From Microbacterium sp. SMR1 (lineage in GTDB: Bacteria; Actinomycetota; Actinomycetes; Actinomycetales; Microbacteriaceae): a stretch of 64,000 nucleotides of DNA. This document shows positions 33,995-42,862 of the stretch, in pieces. The stretch is from NCBI RefSeq assembly GCF_003289625.1, contig NZ_QMBN01000004.1, positions 1 through 64,000 of the forward strand, given 5' to 3'. The notes under the pieces are model-generated. The model saw only the letters and a list, made by a program, of their open reading frames with translations, was not told where the DNA came from and ran no database searches. Each line of letters opens with the position of its first letter. The stretch's first letter is position 1. Position numbers and translations under genes: made by a program.

Positions 33995-34701
33995 GCACGC
34001 CCGAGTTCCGCAACGTGGTCCGGCTGGACAAGCAGCCCAGCATCCGCTCGACCGTCACGCGTGCGCTCCGCGCGGCTGTCATCAGCGGCGAGCTGCAGCC
34101 CGGCCGGGTGTACTCGGCGCCGAGCCTCGGTGAGCAGTTCGGCGTCTCGGCCACGCCCATCCGCGAGGCGATGCTCGACCTCGCCCGCGAGGGTCTCGTC
34201 GTCACGATCCCCAATCGCGGCTTCCAGATCACCGAGGTGTCCGAGCGCGACCTCCGCGAGGTGACCGAACTGCGCCTCATGCTCGAGCCGCCCGCCATGG
34301 AGCGCGCGACCCCGCTCATCCCGGCCTCGGCGCTGCCGGACCTGCGGCGCAAGGCCGCCGACATCGTCGCGGGCGCCCAGTCGGGCGACCTGGTGGAATA
34401 CCTCGCCGCCGACAGCGACTTCCACCTCGCGCTGCTGCAGTACGCCGGTAACGCCCGGCTCGTCGACCTCGTCGCCGGGCTCCGCTCGCAGACGCGCCTG
34501 TTCGGTCTGGCGAACCTGCACGAGCAGGGGCGGCTCGTCGCCTCGGCCCACGAGCACGACCTGATGCTCGACGCGATCGAGGCGGGCGATGCCGCGGGCG
34601 CTCGCGACCTCGTCCACCGCCACATCGAGCACGTGCTGACCGACTGGTCGGGCGAAGCCCCCGCGCGCTCGGATGTCGCGGACGGCGGTGTCGGCACGTG
34701 A
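33991..34701 (+). CDS. GntR-family regulator, FCD subfamily
   Basis: 236 residues. N-terminal GntR winged helix LRAAVISGELQPGRVYSAPSLGEQFGVSATPIREAMLDL (about 28-66) and C-terminal helical FCD ligand domain with ELRLMLEP, AADSDFHLAL and HEHDLMLDAIEAGD metal-ligand patterns. It sits inside the operon with ATGA overlaps, so it likely senses hydroxyproline or an intermediate and acts on the shared TGCAATTGCA palindromes (inference). Confidence 0.9.
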   Translation: MSTPEFRNVVRLDKQPSIRSTVTRALRAAVISGELQPGRVYSAPSLGEQFGVSATPIREAMLDLAREGLVVTIPNRGFQITEVSERDLREVTELRLMLEPPAMERATPLIPASALPDLRRKAADIVAGAQSGDLVEYLAADSDFHLALLQYAGNARLVDLVAGLRSQTRLFGLANLHEQGRLVASAHEHDLMLDAIEAGDAAGARDLVHRHIEHVLTDWSGEAPARSDVADGGVGT

Positions 34702-35864
34702 CGGAACGCCCCGGAAATCCCGACGTCCTCGTCATCGGCGCGGGCATCGTCGGCGCGGCGGTCGCCCGTGCGGCGGCGGAGGCCGGGTTCTCGGTGACCG
34801 TCGTCGAGCGAGGAACGATCGCGGCCGGCACGACGAGCCGGTGCGAGGGCAACCTCCTCGTCTCCGACAAGGAGGTCGGACCCGAGCTCGAACTCGCTCT
34901 CCACTCGCAGCGCATCTGGCGCGGTGAGCTCGCCGAACACGCGGCGCGGTGGGAGTTCGAGGCAAAAGGCGGACTCGTCGTCGCGGCGAGCGAGGGCGGC
35001 AAGACGGCCCTCGACGCGCTCGCCGAACATCAGCGCTCGCTCGGCATCCGGGCCGACGACGTCCCCGACATCGCCGCGCTCCACGACATCGAGCCGTACC
35101 TGAACCCCGCGATGGCCGGTGGCGTCTACTACCCCGACGACGCCCAGGTGCAGCCCGTCCTCGCCGCGCACCATCTGCTGCGGCTCGCCCGCGACCGCGG
35201 AGCCCGACTACTGACCGGCGTCACGGTCACCGGCATCCGCACCCGCGCCGGACGTGCGATCGGCATCGATTCCTCCGCGGGCGCGATGGACGCGGGTGTC
35301 GTCGTCAACTGCGCCGGGCCATGGGCGGGCGAGATCGCCGCGCTCGCCGGGCTCGAGCTGCCCGTCCTGCCCCGGCGCGGCTTCGTGCTCGTGACCGAGC
35401 CCGTCCCCGTGACCGTGCGGCACAAGGTGTACGCGGCCGAGTACGTGCAGAACGTCGCGTCGTCGGATGCGGGGCTCCAGGTCTCTTCGGTCGTCGAGGG
35501 GACGCCGAGCGGCACGATCCTCATGGGGGCGAGCCGCGAACGCGTCGGCTTCGACACGTCGTTCTCGGCCGAAGCCGTCGGACGCGTCGCGCGCGCGGGC
35601 GCCGAGCTGTTCCCGGTGCTCGCCGATGTGCAGATCCTTCGCACGTACTCGGGTTTCCGGCCGTACTGCCCCGACCACCTGCCGGTCATCGGGCCGGATG
35701 CCCGGCTTCCGGGGCTCTGGCACGCCGCCGGACACGAGGGCGCGGGCATCGGACTCTCCGTCGGCACGGCCGCCCTCATCGTGCAGGCGCTCCGCGGCGA
35801 GCCGACCGACCTGCCGCTCGACGCCTTCCGGCCCGAGCGCTTCGCGGAGCGGGTCGCGGCATGA
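34698..35864 (+). CDS. FAD-dependent D-amino-acid oxidase-type subunit of D-hydroxyproline dehydrogenase
   Basis: 388 residues from GTG at 34698. FAD Rossmann motif VLVIGAGIVGAAVARAAAEAG (10-30) and DAO-fold features GGVYYPDDAQVQP, VVNCAGPWA and the C-terminal FAD contact GLWHAAGHEGAGIGLSVGTAAL. With the next two genes it makes the three-component, HcnABC-like D-hydroxyproline dehydrogenase (LhpBEF-type) that oxidises cis-4-hydroxy-D-proline to Delta1-pyrroline-4-hydroxy-2-carboxylate. Glycine/sarcosine oxidase-like alternatives are excluded mainly by context. Confidence 0.87.
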   Translation: MTERPGNPDVLVIGAGIVGAAVARAAAEAGFSVTVVERGTIAAGTTSRCEGNLLVSDKEVGPELELALHSQRIWRGELAEHAARWEFEAKGGLVVAASEGGKTALDALAEHQRSLGIRADDVPDIAALHDIEPYLNPAMAGGVYYPDDAQVQPVLAAHHLLRLARDRGARLLTGVTVTGIRTRAGRAIGIDSSAGAMDAGVVVNCAGPWAGEIAALAGLELPVLPRRGFVLVTEPVPVTVRHKVYAAEYVQNVASSDAGLQVSSVVEGTPSGTILMGASRERVGFDTSFSAEAVGRVARAGAELFPVLADVQILRTYSGFRPYCPDHLPVIGPDARLPGLWHAAGHEGAGIGLSVGTAALIVQALRGEPTDLPLDAFRPERFAERVAA

Positions 35865-36169
35865 GCGCGGAGATCACGAGCGACGAGACCTTCCGCTTCG
35901 ACGGGGCGCCGGTGCCGTTCCGCCCCGGCCAGACCGTGGGCGGCGCGCTCGCGGCATCCGGCGTCGTGTCGTGGCGGACGACGCGGGGAAGCGGCGAGCC
36001 CCGCGGGCTCTTCTGCGGCATCGGGGTCTGCTACGACTGCTTGCTGAGCGTGGACGGACAGCGCTCGCAGCGGGCCTGCGTCACGCCCGCACGGGCCGGG
36101 CAGGACGTCCGCAGCGACAATCCGGACGCGCCCCTGCCGCTGCCCGCGCCGGAGGGGGCTGAGCCGTGA
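35861..36169 (+). CDS. (2Fe-2S) ferredoxin-like subunit of D-hydroxyproline dehydrogenase
   Basis: 102 residues. The plant-type cluster cysteines are in LFCGIGVCYDCLLSV and, further on, RSQRACVTP. This is the small HcnA/SoxA-like gamma subunit that carries electrons between the flavin subunits. ATGA overlap with the preceding gene and GTGA with the next. Ends in a short Pro/Ala tail. Confidence 0.88.
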   Translation: MSAEITSDETFRFDGAPVPFRPGQTVGGALAASGVVSWRTTRGSGEPRGLFCGIGVCYDCLLSVDGQRSQRACVTPARAGQDVRSDNPDAPLPLPAPEGAEP

Positions 36170-37755
36170 GCGTCGAGAATCGCGCCGACCTCGCCGTCGT
36201 CGGGGCCGGACCGGCGGGCCTGTCGGCGGCCGTCACTGCGGCCGAGGCCGGGTTGCGGGTCGTCCTCGTCGACGCGGGCACGCAAACGGGCGGCCAGTAC
36301 TGGCGGCACCCCGACGAACGGCACCTCGATGCCTTCGCCGATCCCGAGCACAGGGGGCACCACCACTGGGAGCACTATCGCGGGCTGCGCGATCGGCTGC
36401 GGCGTCAGGTCGAGACCGGAGGCGTCGTCCACCGCGCCGGCCGGCAGGTGTGGCGGATCGACGGCGAGGCGGCCGGCGGGTTCCTGATGCGGACGACCGC
36501 CGTGACCGGGGTGGATGCCGCGGCGGCGGTCGATCGCGCGATCCGCGCCGAGCGCGTGGTGCTCGCGCCCGGAGCCTACGACCGTCAGCTGCCCGTGCCG
36601 GGCTGGACGCTGCCCGGCGTCATGGCCGCCGGCGGCGTGCAGGCGATGCTGAAGGCGAACCAGGTCGCGGCCGGCCGTCGCGCCGTCGTCGCGGGAACCG
36701 GGCCGTTCCTCCTGTCGGTGGCGGCGGGACTCGCGCGAGCGGGCGTCGAGGTCGTGGCCGTCTGCGACGCGAACGCGCTGTCGCGCTGGGCCGCGACGCC
36801 GCTGCGGGCGCTGCAGGAGCCGGGCAAGCTCATCGAAGGGGTCGGCTATGCGACGACCTTCGTCCGCGAACGCATCCCGCTCCGCACACGCACGATCGTG
36901 ACGTCCGTCGCGGGGGAGGGGCGAGTGACCGGCGCGACGGTCGCCCGGGTGGATGCCGCCGGGCGCGTGCGTCCGGGGACGGAGCGCACCCTCGACGTCG
37001 ATCTCGTCGCCTTCGGCTGGGGCTTCACCCCGCAGATCGAGCTCGTGGTCGGTGCCGGGGCGGAAACCCGGATCGACGTCGACGGCTCGCTCGTCGCGGT
37101 CGTCGACGGCGACCAGCGCACGAGTGTTCCCGGTCTCTACGCAGCCGGCGAGGCGACCGGCATCGGTGGCGCCGTGCAGTCGTGCGCCGAGGGTGAGCTG
37201 GCAGCCCTCGCGGCGGCCGTCGACGCGGGTCTCGCGGTGCCGATGGCATCGGCCCGGCGTCTGCGGCGGCGGATCGCGCGCGGTCGGAGCTTCGCGGTCG
37301 GGATGCATCGGGCGAGCCCCGTGCCCGAGCAGTGGGCGACCTGGCTCCGCGACGACACCCTCGTCTGCCGGTGCGAGGAGGTGCCGGTCTCGGCCGTCCG
37401 CGACACGGTGACCGACCTCGCAGCCGACGACGCGCGGGATGTGCGCGTGACCGCGCGCCCCGGAATGGGGATGTGCCAGGGGCGCGTGTGCGGGTTCGCG
37501 CTCTCGTGCCTCGTCGGCCAGGAGACCGGACGTCCCCGGCGGGCGGCCGACGTCGAGCCCCTCGTGCGCCGGCCGATCGGTACGCCCCTCCGCGTCGCAG
37601 ATCTCGCCGAGCTGGCCGAGCCCACGGCGCAGGCCGAGCCCCCGGGTTCCGCCGACCTCGCGGGCTTCGCCGGTCCCGCCGGGTTCACCGCCGCCGCCGA
37701 CCCCGCAGACCTCCCTGACTCCGCAGACCTCTCTCCCCGGAAGGAACGCTCATGA
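36166..37755 (+). CDS. FAD/NAD(P)-binding oxidoreductase subunit with C-terminal BFD-like iron-sulfur domain
   Basis: 529 residues from GTG at 36166. N-terminal FAD motif LAVVGAGPAGLSAAVTAAEAG, second nucleotide fold AVVAGTGPFLLSVAAGLARAG, and GLYAAGEATGIGGA near 325. Residues 395-450 hold CRCEE and MCQGRVCG cysteines of a bacterioferritin-associated-ferredoxin-like [2Fe-2S] domain. Large HcnB-like partner of the D-hydroxyproline dehydrogenase. The last about 45 residues are a Pro/Ala/Asp-rich, low-complexity tail built from AGF/SADL-like repeats. Confidence 0.86.
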   Translation: MSVENRADLAVVGAGPAGLSAAVTAAEAGLRVVLVDAGTQTGGQYWRHPDERHLDAFADPEHRGHHHWEHYRGLRDRLRRQVETGGVVHRAGRQVWRIDGEAAGGFLMRTTAVTGVDAAAAVDRAIRAERVVLAPGAYDRQLPVPGWTLPGVMAAGGVQAMLKANQVAAGRRAVVAGTGPFLLSVAAGLARAGVEVVAVCDANALSRWAATPLRALQEPGKLIEGVGYATTFVRERIPLRTRTIVTSVAGEGRVTGATVARVDAAGRVRPGTERTLDVDLVAFGWGFTPQIELVVGAGAETRIDVDGSLVAVVDGDQRTSVPGLYAAGEATGIGGAVQSCAEGELAALAAAVDAGLAVPMASARRLRRRIARGRSFAVGMHRASPVPEQWATWLRDDTLVCRCEEVPVSAVRDTVTDLAADDARDVRVTARPGMGMCQGRVCGFALSCLVGQETGRPRRAADVEPLVRRPIGTPLRVADLAELAEPTAQAEPPGSADLAGFAGPAGFTAAADPADLPDSADLSPRKERS

Positions 37756-39245
37756 CCACCGCAGCATCCCCCGCCACGGCGACGCCCGTCGCCGACACCC
37801 CGATCGCCGAGGTCGACGCGTTCGTCGGGCTCGCCGCCGAGGCGTCATCGGCCTGGCGAGCGGCGTCGATCGCCGTCCGGGGCGAGGCACTGCGCGCGGT
37901 GGCCGAAGGGCTCGACGCGCGTGCCGACGACCTCGTGCTCCTCGCCGACCGTGAGACGCATCTCGCCGAGGCGCGGCTGCGCGGCGAGCTGAAGCGCACG
38001 ACGTTCCAGCTGCGCCTGTTCGCCGAGGTGCTCGCCGAGGGCTCCTGGCTCGATGCTCGCATCGACCACGCGGTCGCCGACTATCCGATGGGGGCACCGC
38101 GCCCCGACATCCGGCGTCAGCTCGAGGGCATCGGCACGGTGCTGGTGTTCGCGGCGAGCAACTTCCCCTTCGCGTTCTCCGTCGCCGGCGGCGACACCGC
38201 CAGCGCGCTCGCGGCGGGGAACGCCGTCGTGCTCAAGGCTCACCCGGGCCACCCGCACCTGTCGCAGCTGACCGGCGAGATCGTCACGGCGGCCCTCTCG
38301 GCGGCGGGCGCGCCCGCGGGTATCTTCACGGTCATCCACGGGACGGATGCCGGGGTGCACGCGCTGCGGCATCCCGAGGTCCGTGCCGCAGCCTTCACCG
38401 GGTCGATCGCCGGCGGCCGCGCGCTGTTCGACATCGCGATGTCGCGGCCCGAGCCGATCCCGTTCTACGGCGAGCTCGGCAGCGTGAACCCCGCGTTCGT
38501 CACGCGCGGTACCGCCGAGTCGCGGCCGGCGGAGATCGCCGAGCAATTCGTCGCCTCGGTCGTCGGCAGCGCGGGGCAGCTGTGTACCAAGCCCGGCCTG
38601 CTGCTCGTGCCCGCCGGGTCGGGAGTCGTCGACGCGCTCGCCTCGATCGTGCTGCCGGGGCCTGCGCCGCTGCTCAACGATTCGATCGCGTCGGGCTTCC
38701 GCCGGGCGTTCGACGGCGCCGCGCAGCACGACGGGGTCGACGTGCTCGTCGGGGCTCCCTCGTCGGACAGCGACACGCCGCCCGCGCCCGCCCTGCTGCG
38801 GACGACCGCCGCCGCGGTGATCGCCGACCCCGACGCCCTCGTGTCGGAGATGTTCGGGCCGGCGGCCCTCGTCGCCGAGTACGACGACGATGCCCAGCTC
38901 GTTGCGGTCGCGAAGCTGCTCGAGGGTCAGTTGACCGCGACGATCGTCGCCGAGGAGGGCGACGCGGTGGCGGCCGAGCTGCTGCCGGTGCTCGCGACGA
39001 AGGCCGGCCGCGTGCTGTGGAACCAGTGGCCGACCGGTGTCTCCGTGACGTGGGCGCAGCAGCACGGCGGCCCGTACCCCGCCACGACAGCGGTCGGGAC
39101 GACGTCGGTCGGAACCGCTGCGATCACCCGCTTCCTGCGGCCGGTCGCGTATCAGAACGTGCCCGAGGCGCTGCTGCCCGCCGCCTTGCAGGAGGCCAAC
39201 CCGCTCGGCATCCCCCGCCGCGTCGACGGCATCCTGCAGCCCTGA
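37752..39245 (+). CDS. alpha-ketoglutarate semialdehyde dehydrogenase (aldehyde dehydrogenase family)
   Basis: 497 residues. The NFPFAFSVAGGDTASALAAGN loop and AHPGHP are typical of the ketoglutarate-semialdehyde dehydrogenase group. Catalytic Cys278 in SAGQLCTKPG; Glu in YGELGSVNPAFV. Oxidises the semialdehyde to alpha-ketoglutarate (EC 1.2.1.26), the last step of hydroxyproline degradation. ATGA overlap with the previous gene. Last gene of the run; a palindromic repeat follows at its 3' end. Confidence 0.88.
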   Translation: MTTAASPATATPVADTPIAEVDAFVGLAAEASSAWRAASIAVRGEALRAVAEGLDARADDLVLLADRETHLAEARLRGELKRTTFQLRLFAEVLAEGSWLDARIDHAVADYPMGAPRPDIRRQLEGIGTVLVFAASNFPFAFSVAGGDTASALAAGNAVVLKAHPGHPHLSQLTGEIVTAALSAAGAPAGIFTVIHGTDAGVHALRHPEVRAAAFTGSIAGGRALFDIAMSRPEPIPFYGELGSVNPAFVTRGTAESRPAEIAEQFVASVVGSAGQLCTKPGLLLVPAGSGVVDALASIVLPGPAPLLNDSIASGFRRAFDGAAQHDGVDVLVGAPSSDSDTPPAPALLRTTAAAVIADPDALVSEMFGPAALVAEYDDDAQLVAVAKLLEGQLTATIVAEEGDAVAAELLPVLATKAGRVLWNQWPTGVSVTWAQQHGGPYPATTAVGTTSVGTAAITRFLRPVAYQNVPEALLPAALQEANPLGIPRRVDGILQP

Positions 39246-39263
39246 ACCGCCCCTGCTCTTCCA

Positions 39264-39327
39264 CGTCGAGTCGCCAGGGAATGCGGATGCTGGCATCCTC
39301 GCATCCGCACTCTTTGGCGACTCGACG
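39264..39327. repeat. palindromic intergenic repeat, copy 1
   Basis: Perfect 13-bp outer arms CGTCGAGTCGCCA / TGGCGACTCGACG with an inner TGCGGATGC/GCATCCGCA stem. It lies between the convergent aldehyde dehydrogenase and RpiR genes. One of six related copies in the window; probably a hairpin-forming REP-like or bidirectional terminator element. Confidence 0.85.
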
Positions 39328-39341
39328 GGGATGGGCCCGGG

Positions 39342-40211
39342 TCACCGGGTCAGGTGCTGGGTGCCGACGGCGGCGCGGGTGGCGCTGAGGGCGGCGTCGA
39401 GGTCGGGGTAGCGCAGCTGGGCGACCCGGATGAAGACGAAGTCCGCGACGGCGAGCTGCGCCATCCGGCTCGCAAGCGCTGCAGCGCGCAGGGTCGCCTC
39501 GCGGGCGGGGGTGCGCAGGGTGGCGGATGCGGCAGCGGCGAGGGGCGAGTCGGTGTCGTTGGTGATCGCGACCGTGAACGCTCCGGCGTTCGACGCGATC
39601 TCGACGGCGCGCAGTACATCGATCGTGCCGCCGCTGAACGAGAACGCGATCGCGGTGGTGCGCGCGTCGGCGAGCGCGGCGTGCACGAGCTGAACGTGCG
39701 TGTCGTGGGAGCTCAGGCACATGATGCCGATGCGCTGCAGCTTCTGCGCGAGGTCGGCCGCGGCGAGGCCCGACGCACCGACGCCGAAGGTGACGACCCG
39801 CTCGCTGTCGGCGATCGCTCGGGCGATGCGCTCGAGGGCGTCGAGATCGAGCATCCGGCCGGTCTGCTCGATCGTCCGCGCCTCGTGGAACGCGACCTTC
39901 GCGACCATCTCGGCGGGGGAGTCGGAGGGGTTCAGCTCGCCCTCGGCGATATTCGAGCGCTCGAGCTCGATCGCTCGCCGTGAGACCTCCTGGGCGAGCT
40001 CGACGCGGAACGAGGGGTACCCCGCGAATCCGAGGCTCTTCGCGAAGCGGACGACCGACGCCTGCGAGACCGACGCGCGCTCGGCGAGTGTCGTGACGGT
40101 CGCGGTCACGGCGAAAGCGGGGTCGTCGAGCACCGCGCGAGCCACCTGCACCTCGGCCGGGCGCAGACGGGGGATGATCGCGCGGGTCGCTTCGAGGACG
40201 TCGCCGTCCAT
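39342..40211 (-). CDS. RpiR/MurR-family regulator
   Basis: 289 residues. N-terminal RpiR helix-turn-helix (TTLAERASVSQASVVRFAKSLGF, about 40-62) and C-terminal SIS sugar-phosphate domain with VVTFGVGASGLAAADLAQKL and AFSFSGGTIDVLRA. Divergent from murQ, so it very likely senses MurNAc-6-phosphate and controls the salvage operon through the palindrome at 40273-40293. Confidence 0.9.
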   Translation of the reverse strand: MDGDVLEATRAIIPRLRPAEVQVARAVLDDPAFAVTATVTTLAERASVSQASVVRFAKSLGFAGYPSFRVELAQEVSRRAIELERSNIAEGELNPSDSPAEMVAKVAFHEARTIEQTGRMLDLDALERIARAIADSERVVTFGVGASGLAAADLAQKLQRIGIMCLSSHDTHVQLVHAALADARTTAIAFSFSGGTIDVLRAVEIASNAGAFTVAITNDTDSPLAAAASATLRTPAREATLRAAALASRMAQLAVADFVFIRVAQLRYPDLDAALSATRAAVGTQHLTR

Positions 40212-40249
40212 GTGCCTCCTCGGGAAGTCGGTTCAGTCTTCCACAGATC

Positions 40250-40293
40250 TTGACAAAAGTTGCCGCCAAGAGCACTCTGTGTGAAACAAAGTG
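40250..40293 (+). promoter_or_regulatory. murQ promoter with 21-bp palindromic operator
   Basis: TTGACA at 40250-40255 is a consensus -35; CACTCT (40273-40278) is a plausible -10 at 17 bp. A 21-bp imperfect palindrome, CACTCTGTGTG then AAACAAAGTG (40273-40293, arms matching at 8 of 10 positions), overlaps the -10 and start point and is a strong candidate for the RpiR/MurR site. Confidence 0.6.
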
Positions 40294-40337
40294 CCACGCG
40301 CCCATCGGCGTGCGCCGCAGCCCGACGAGGAGCATCC

Positions 40338-41243
40338 GTGACCACCCCGCACCCGACCCCCGCTACCGAGACGCGCAACCCGCTGACGGGCGAGCTCGAC
40401 GCGATGACCGTCGACGAGATCCTCCGCGTCATGAACGACGAGGATGCCGGGGTGGCCGGGGCCGTCGCGGCCGCGATCCCCGCGATCGCCCGAGCCGTCG
40501 ATCTCGCCGTCACCGCGCTCTCGTCCGGAGGGCGTCTCGTCTACCAGGGGGCGGGCACGAGCGGCCGTCTCGGCGTCCTCGATGCGGCGGAGTGTCCGCC
40601 GACGTTCGGCACCGACCCCGCGCAGGTCGTCGGCCTGCTCGCCGGCGGTCACGAGGCGATGTTCCGCGCGATCGAAGGTGCGGAGGACTCCCGCGAGCTC
40701 GGCGCCGACGACCTGACCGGCATCGGACTCACCGAGCGCGACGTCGTCGTCGGCATCGCGGCATCCGGTCGCACGCCCTACGTCATCGGCGGACTCGACG
40801 AAGCCCGTCGAGTCGGCGCCGCGACGGTGGCGATCTCGTGCAGCCCGAACGCCGAGATCAGCGCCCACGCCGACGTCGCGATCGAGGTCGACAACGGTCC
40901 CGAGGTGCTCACTGGCTCGACCCGGCTCAAGGCGGGCACGAGTCAGAAGCTCGTCCTCAACATGATCTCGACGGCGACGATGGTGCGTCTCGGCAAGGTC
41001 TACGGCAACCTCATGGTCGACGTGCGCCCGAGCAACGAGAAGCTCGTCGCCCGCGCCGTCCGCATCGTCCAGGCCGCGACCGATTGCGATACCGCCACCG
41101 CCCGCCGCTCGCTCGACGAGGCCGATGGTCACGCCAAGACGGCGATCGTCGCGATCCTCTGCGACGTCGACGCGGCGACCGCCCGTGAGCGGCTCAGCGC
41201 GGGCGCGGGCTTCGTCCGTGAAGCCGTGCGCGACCGCGCCTGA
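40338..41243 (+). CDS. murQ: N-acetylmuramic acid 6-phosphate etherase
   Basis: 301 residues from GTG at 40338 with GAGGAG upstream. SIS-domain enzyme with YQGAGTSGRLGVLDAAECPPTFG (substrate loop and catalytic Glu), GIAASGRTPYVIGGL, and STRLKAGTSQKLVLNMIST. Cleaves the lactyl ether of MurNAc-6-P to GlcNAc-6-P and D-lactate (EC 4.2.1.126) in cell-wall recycling. First gene of murQ-EIIBC-mupG. Confidence 0.95.
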   Translation: MTTPHPTPATETRNPLTGELDAMTVDEILRVMNDEDAGVAGAVAAAIPAIARAVDLAVTALSSGGRLVYQGAGTSGRLGVLDAAECPPTFGTDPAQVVGLLAGGHEAMFRAIEGAEDSRELGADDLTGIGLTERDVVVGIAASGRTPYVIGGLDEARRVGAATVAISCSPNAEISAHADVAIEVDNGPEVLTGSTRLKAGTSQKLVLNMISTATMVRLGKVYGNLMVDVRPSNEKLVARAVRIVQAATDCDTATARRSLDEADGHAKTAIVAILCDVDAATARERLSAGAGFVREAVRDRA

Positions 41244-41311
41244 CGCGCCGACCGCCCGCACCCCGAACCCAGCACCCGACACCCGACACCCGTCCGCCGG
41301 AAGGAATCACC

Positions 41312-42847
41312 GTGGATTACCCCGAACTCAGCGAGGAGATCCTGCCGCTCGTCGGCGGCTCGCAGAACATCGCCTCGTACACGAACTGCATGACGCGCCT
41401 GCGGCTCAATCTTCATGACCCGTCGAAGGCGGATGTCGCGGCGCTCCGGCGCCTCGACGGCGTCATGGGCGTCGTCGACGGCCCGCAGCTGCAGGTCGTC
41501 GTCGGTCCCGGTCACGCGCAGCGCCTGCGCGACGCCTTCGCCGAGGTCGTCGACGCTCCCGCCGAGGCTGCTGTCGACGATCCCGCGGACGAGGTCGCCG
41601 ACATCGCGGCGGCCGCGGCGGGGAGCCGGGCTGCGGGCGCGCGAGCAGCCGGCGGCGGCGAGCCCGTCGACGCGGCGACCGACCTGCGCACGCTGCAGCA
41701 GCAGAACACGCAGAAGGTGAAGTCGCGGCACACCTCGAGGGTGCACGGGCTGTTCCGCCACATCGCGAACATCTTCGTGCCGATCATCCCCGGGTTCATC
41801 GCCTGCGGACTCGTCGTGGCGATCGGCAACATCTGGAAGCTCATCGACCCGAGCGTCACCGCCAACCCGTGGTTCCTGGTGTTCGCGGCCCTCGGCACGA
41901 TCGTCGTCACCTCGCTCAACCTCATCGTGGGGCTCAACACGGCGAAGGAGTTCGGCGGCACCCCCGTGCTCGGCCTCATCGCCGGCGCCATCTCATACCT
42001 CCCCGCGCTCGCCGGCATCGCCGCGACGACGGCCGCCGACGGCACGGTCACTCCGGCTCAGCCGCTCGTGCTCCCGCTGTTCGGCGAACTCAAGCCCGCG
42101 CTCGGCGGCATCATCGGCGTCATGGTCACGGCGTGGCTGTTCACGGTCATCGAGAAGTGGATCCGCAAGCGCGTTCCCGCCTGGGCCGACCTCTTCGTCG
42201 TGCCGGTCGTGACGCTTCTCATCGGCGCCGTCATCTGCATCTTCGTGATCATGCCGATCTCGGGTCTGCTCATGCAGGGCATCAACTGGCTGCTCATCGA
42301 CTTCGCCCTCGAGCGGGGCGGCGTCATCGGCGGATACCTGCTGTCGTCGCTGTTCCTCCCGCTCGTCATGCTCGGCATCCACCAGGGCCTGACGCCGATC
42401 CACGCGCAGCTCATCACCGACCACGGCTTCACGGAACTGCTGCCGGTACTGGCGATGGCGGGGGCGGGCGAGGTCGGCATGGCGATCGCGATCTTCCTGA
42501 AGACCAAGAGCACCCGGCTTAAGAACATCATCCGTGCGGCGCTGCCCATCGGCGTGCTCGGCGTCGGGGAACCGCTCATCTACGGCGTCTCGCTGCCCCT
42601 CTTCTACCCCCTCATCACGGCCTGCCTCGGCGGTGGCTTCGGCGGCGCGTTCGTGGCCTTCGGCATTCAGGCCAGCGGCGGGTTCGGCGCCGGTGCTCTC
42701 GGGCTCTCGGGCGTGCTCATGACCGCCGTCATCACCAACGGCGCGTGGCTCTGGTACGTCGGCGGCCTCGTGATCTCGTACATCATGGGCTTCGTGCTGA
42801 CCTGGTTCTTCGGGTTCAAGGAGCACATGGTCGAGCGGCTCGGCTGA
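41312..42847 (+). CDS. murP: PTS EIIBC transporter, MurNAc/glucose-family (MurP-like)
   Basis: 511 residues from GTG at 41312. Residues 1-75 are an EIIB domain with phosphocysteine Cys26 in YTNCMTRLRLNL. An Ala/Glu linker follows (90-140), and then an EIIC domain of about ten membrane helices with GVGEPLIYGVSLPLFYPL. It imports and phosphorylates MurNAc or MurNAc-GlcNAc, the substrate inferred from murQ and mupG. No EIIA domain is present, so a general EIIA must be supplied from elsewhere. Confidence 0.88.
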   Translation: MDYPELSEEILPLVGGSQNIASYTNCMTRLRLNLHDPSKADVAALRRLDGVMGVVDGPQLQVVVGPGHAQRLRDAFAEVVDAPAEAAVDDPADEVADIAAAAAGSRAAGARAAGGGEPVDAATDLRTLQQQNTQKVKSRHTSRVHGLFRHIANIFVPIIPGFIACGLVVAIGNIWKLIDPSVTANPWFLVFAALGTIVVTSLNLIVGLNTAKEFGGTPVLGLIAGAISYLPALAGIAATTAADGTVTPAQPLVLPLFGELKPALGGIIGVMVTAWLFTVIEKWIRKRVPAWADLFVVPVVTLLIGAVICIFVIMPISGLLMQGINWLLIDFALERGGVIGGYLLSSLFLPLVMLGIHQGLTPIHAQLITDHGFTELLPVLAMAGAGEVGMAIAIFLKTKSTRLKNIIRAALPIGVLGVGEPLIYGVSLPLFYPLITACLGGGFGGAFVAFGIQASGGFGAGALGLSGVLMTAVITNGAWLWYVGGLVISYIMGFVLTWFFGFKEHMVERLG

Positions 42848-42862
42848 GACAGGAGCGTCCCG

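Noticed and set aside
34698-37755. Hydrogen cyanide synthase (HcnABC)
   Set aside because: The three subunits resemble HcnABC, but the neighbours are the epimerase, deaminase and semialdehyde dehydrogenase of hydroxyproline breakdown, so D-hydroxyproline dehydrogenase fits better.
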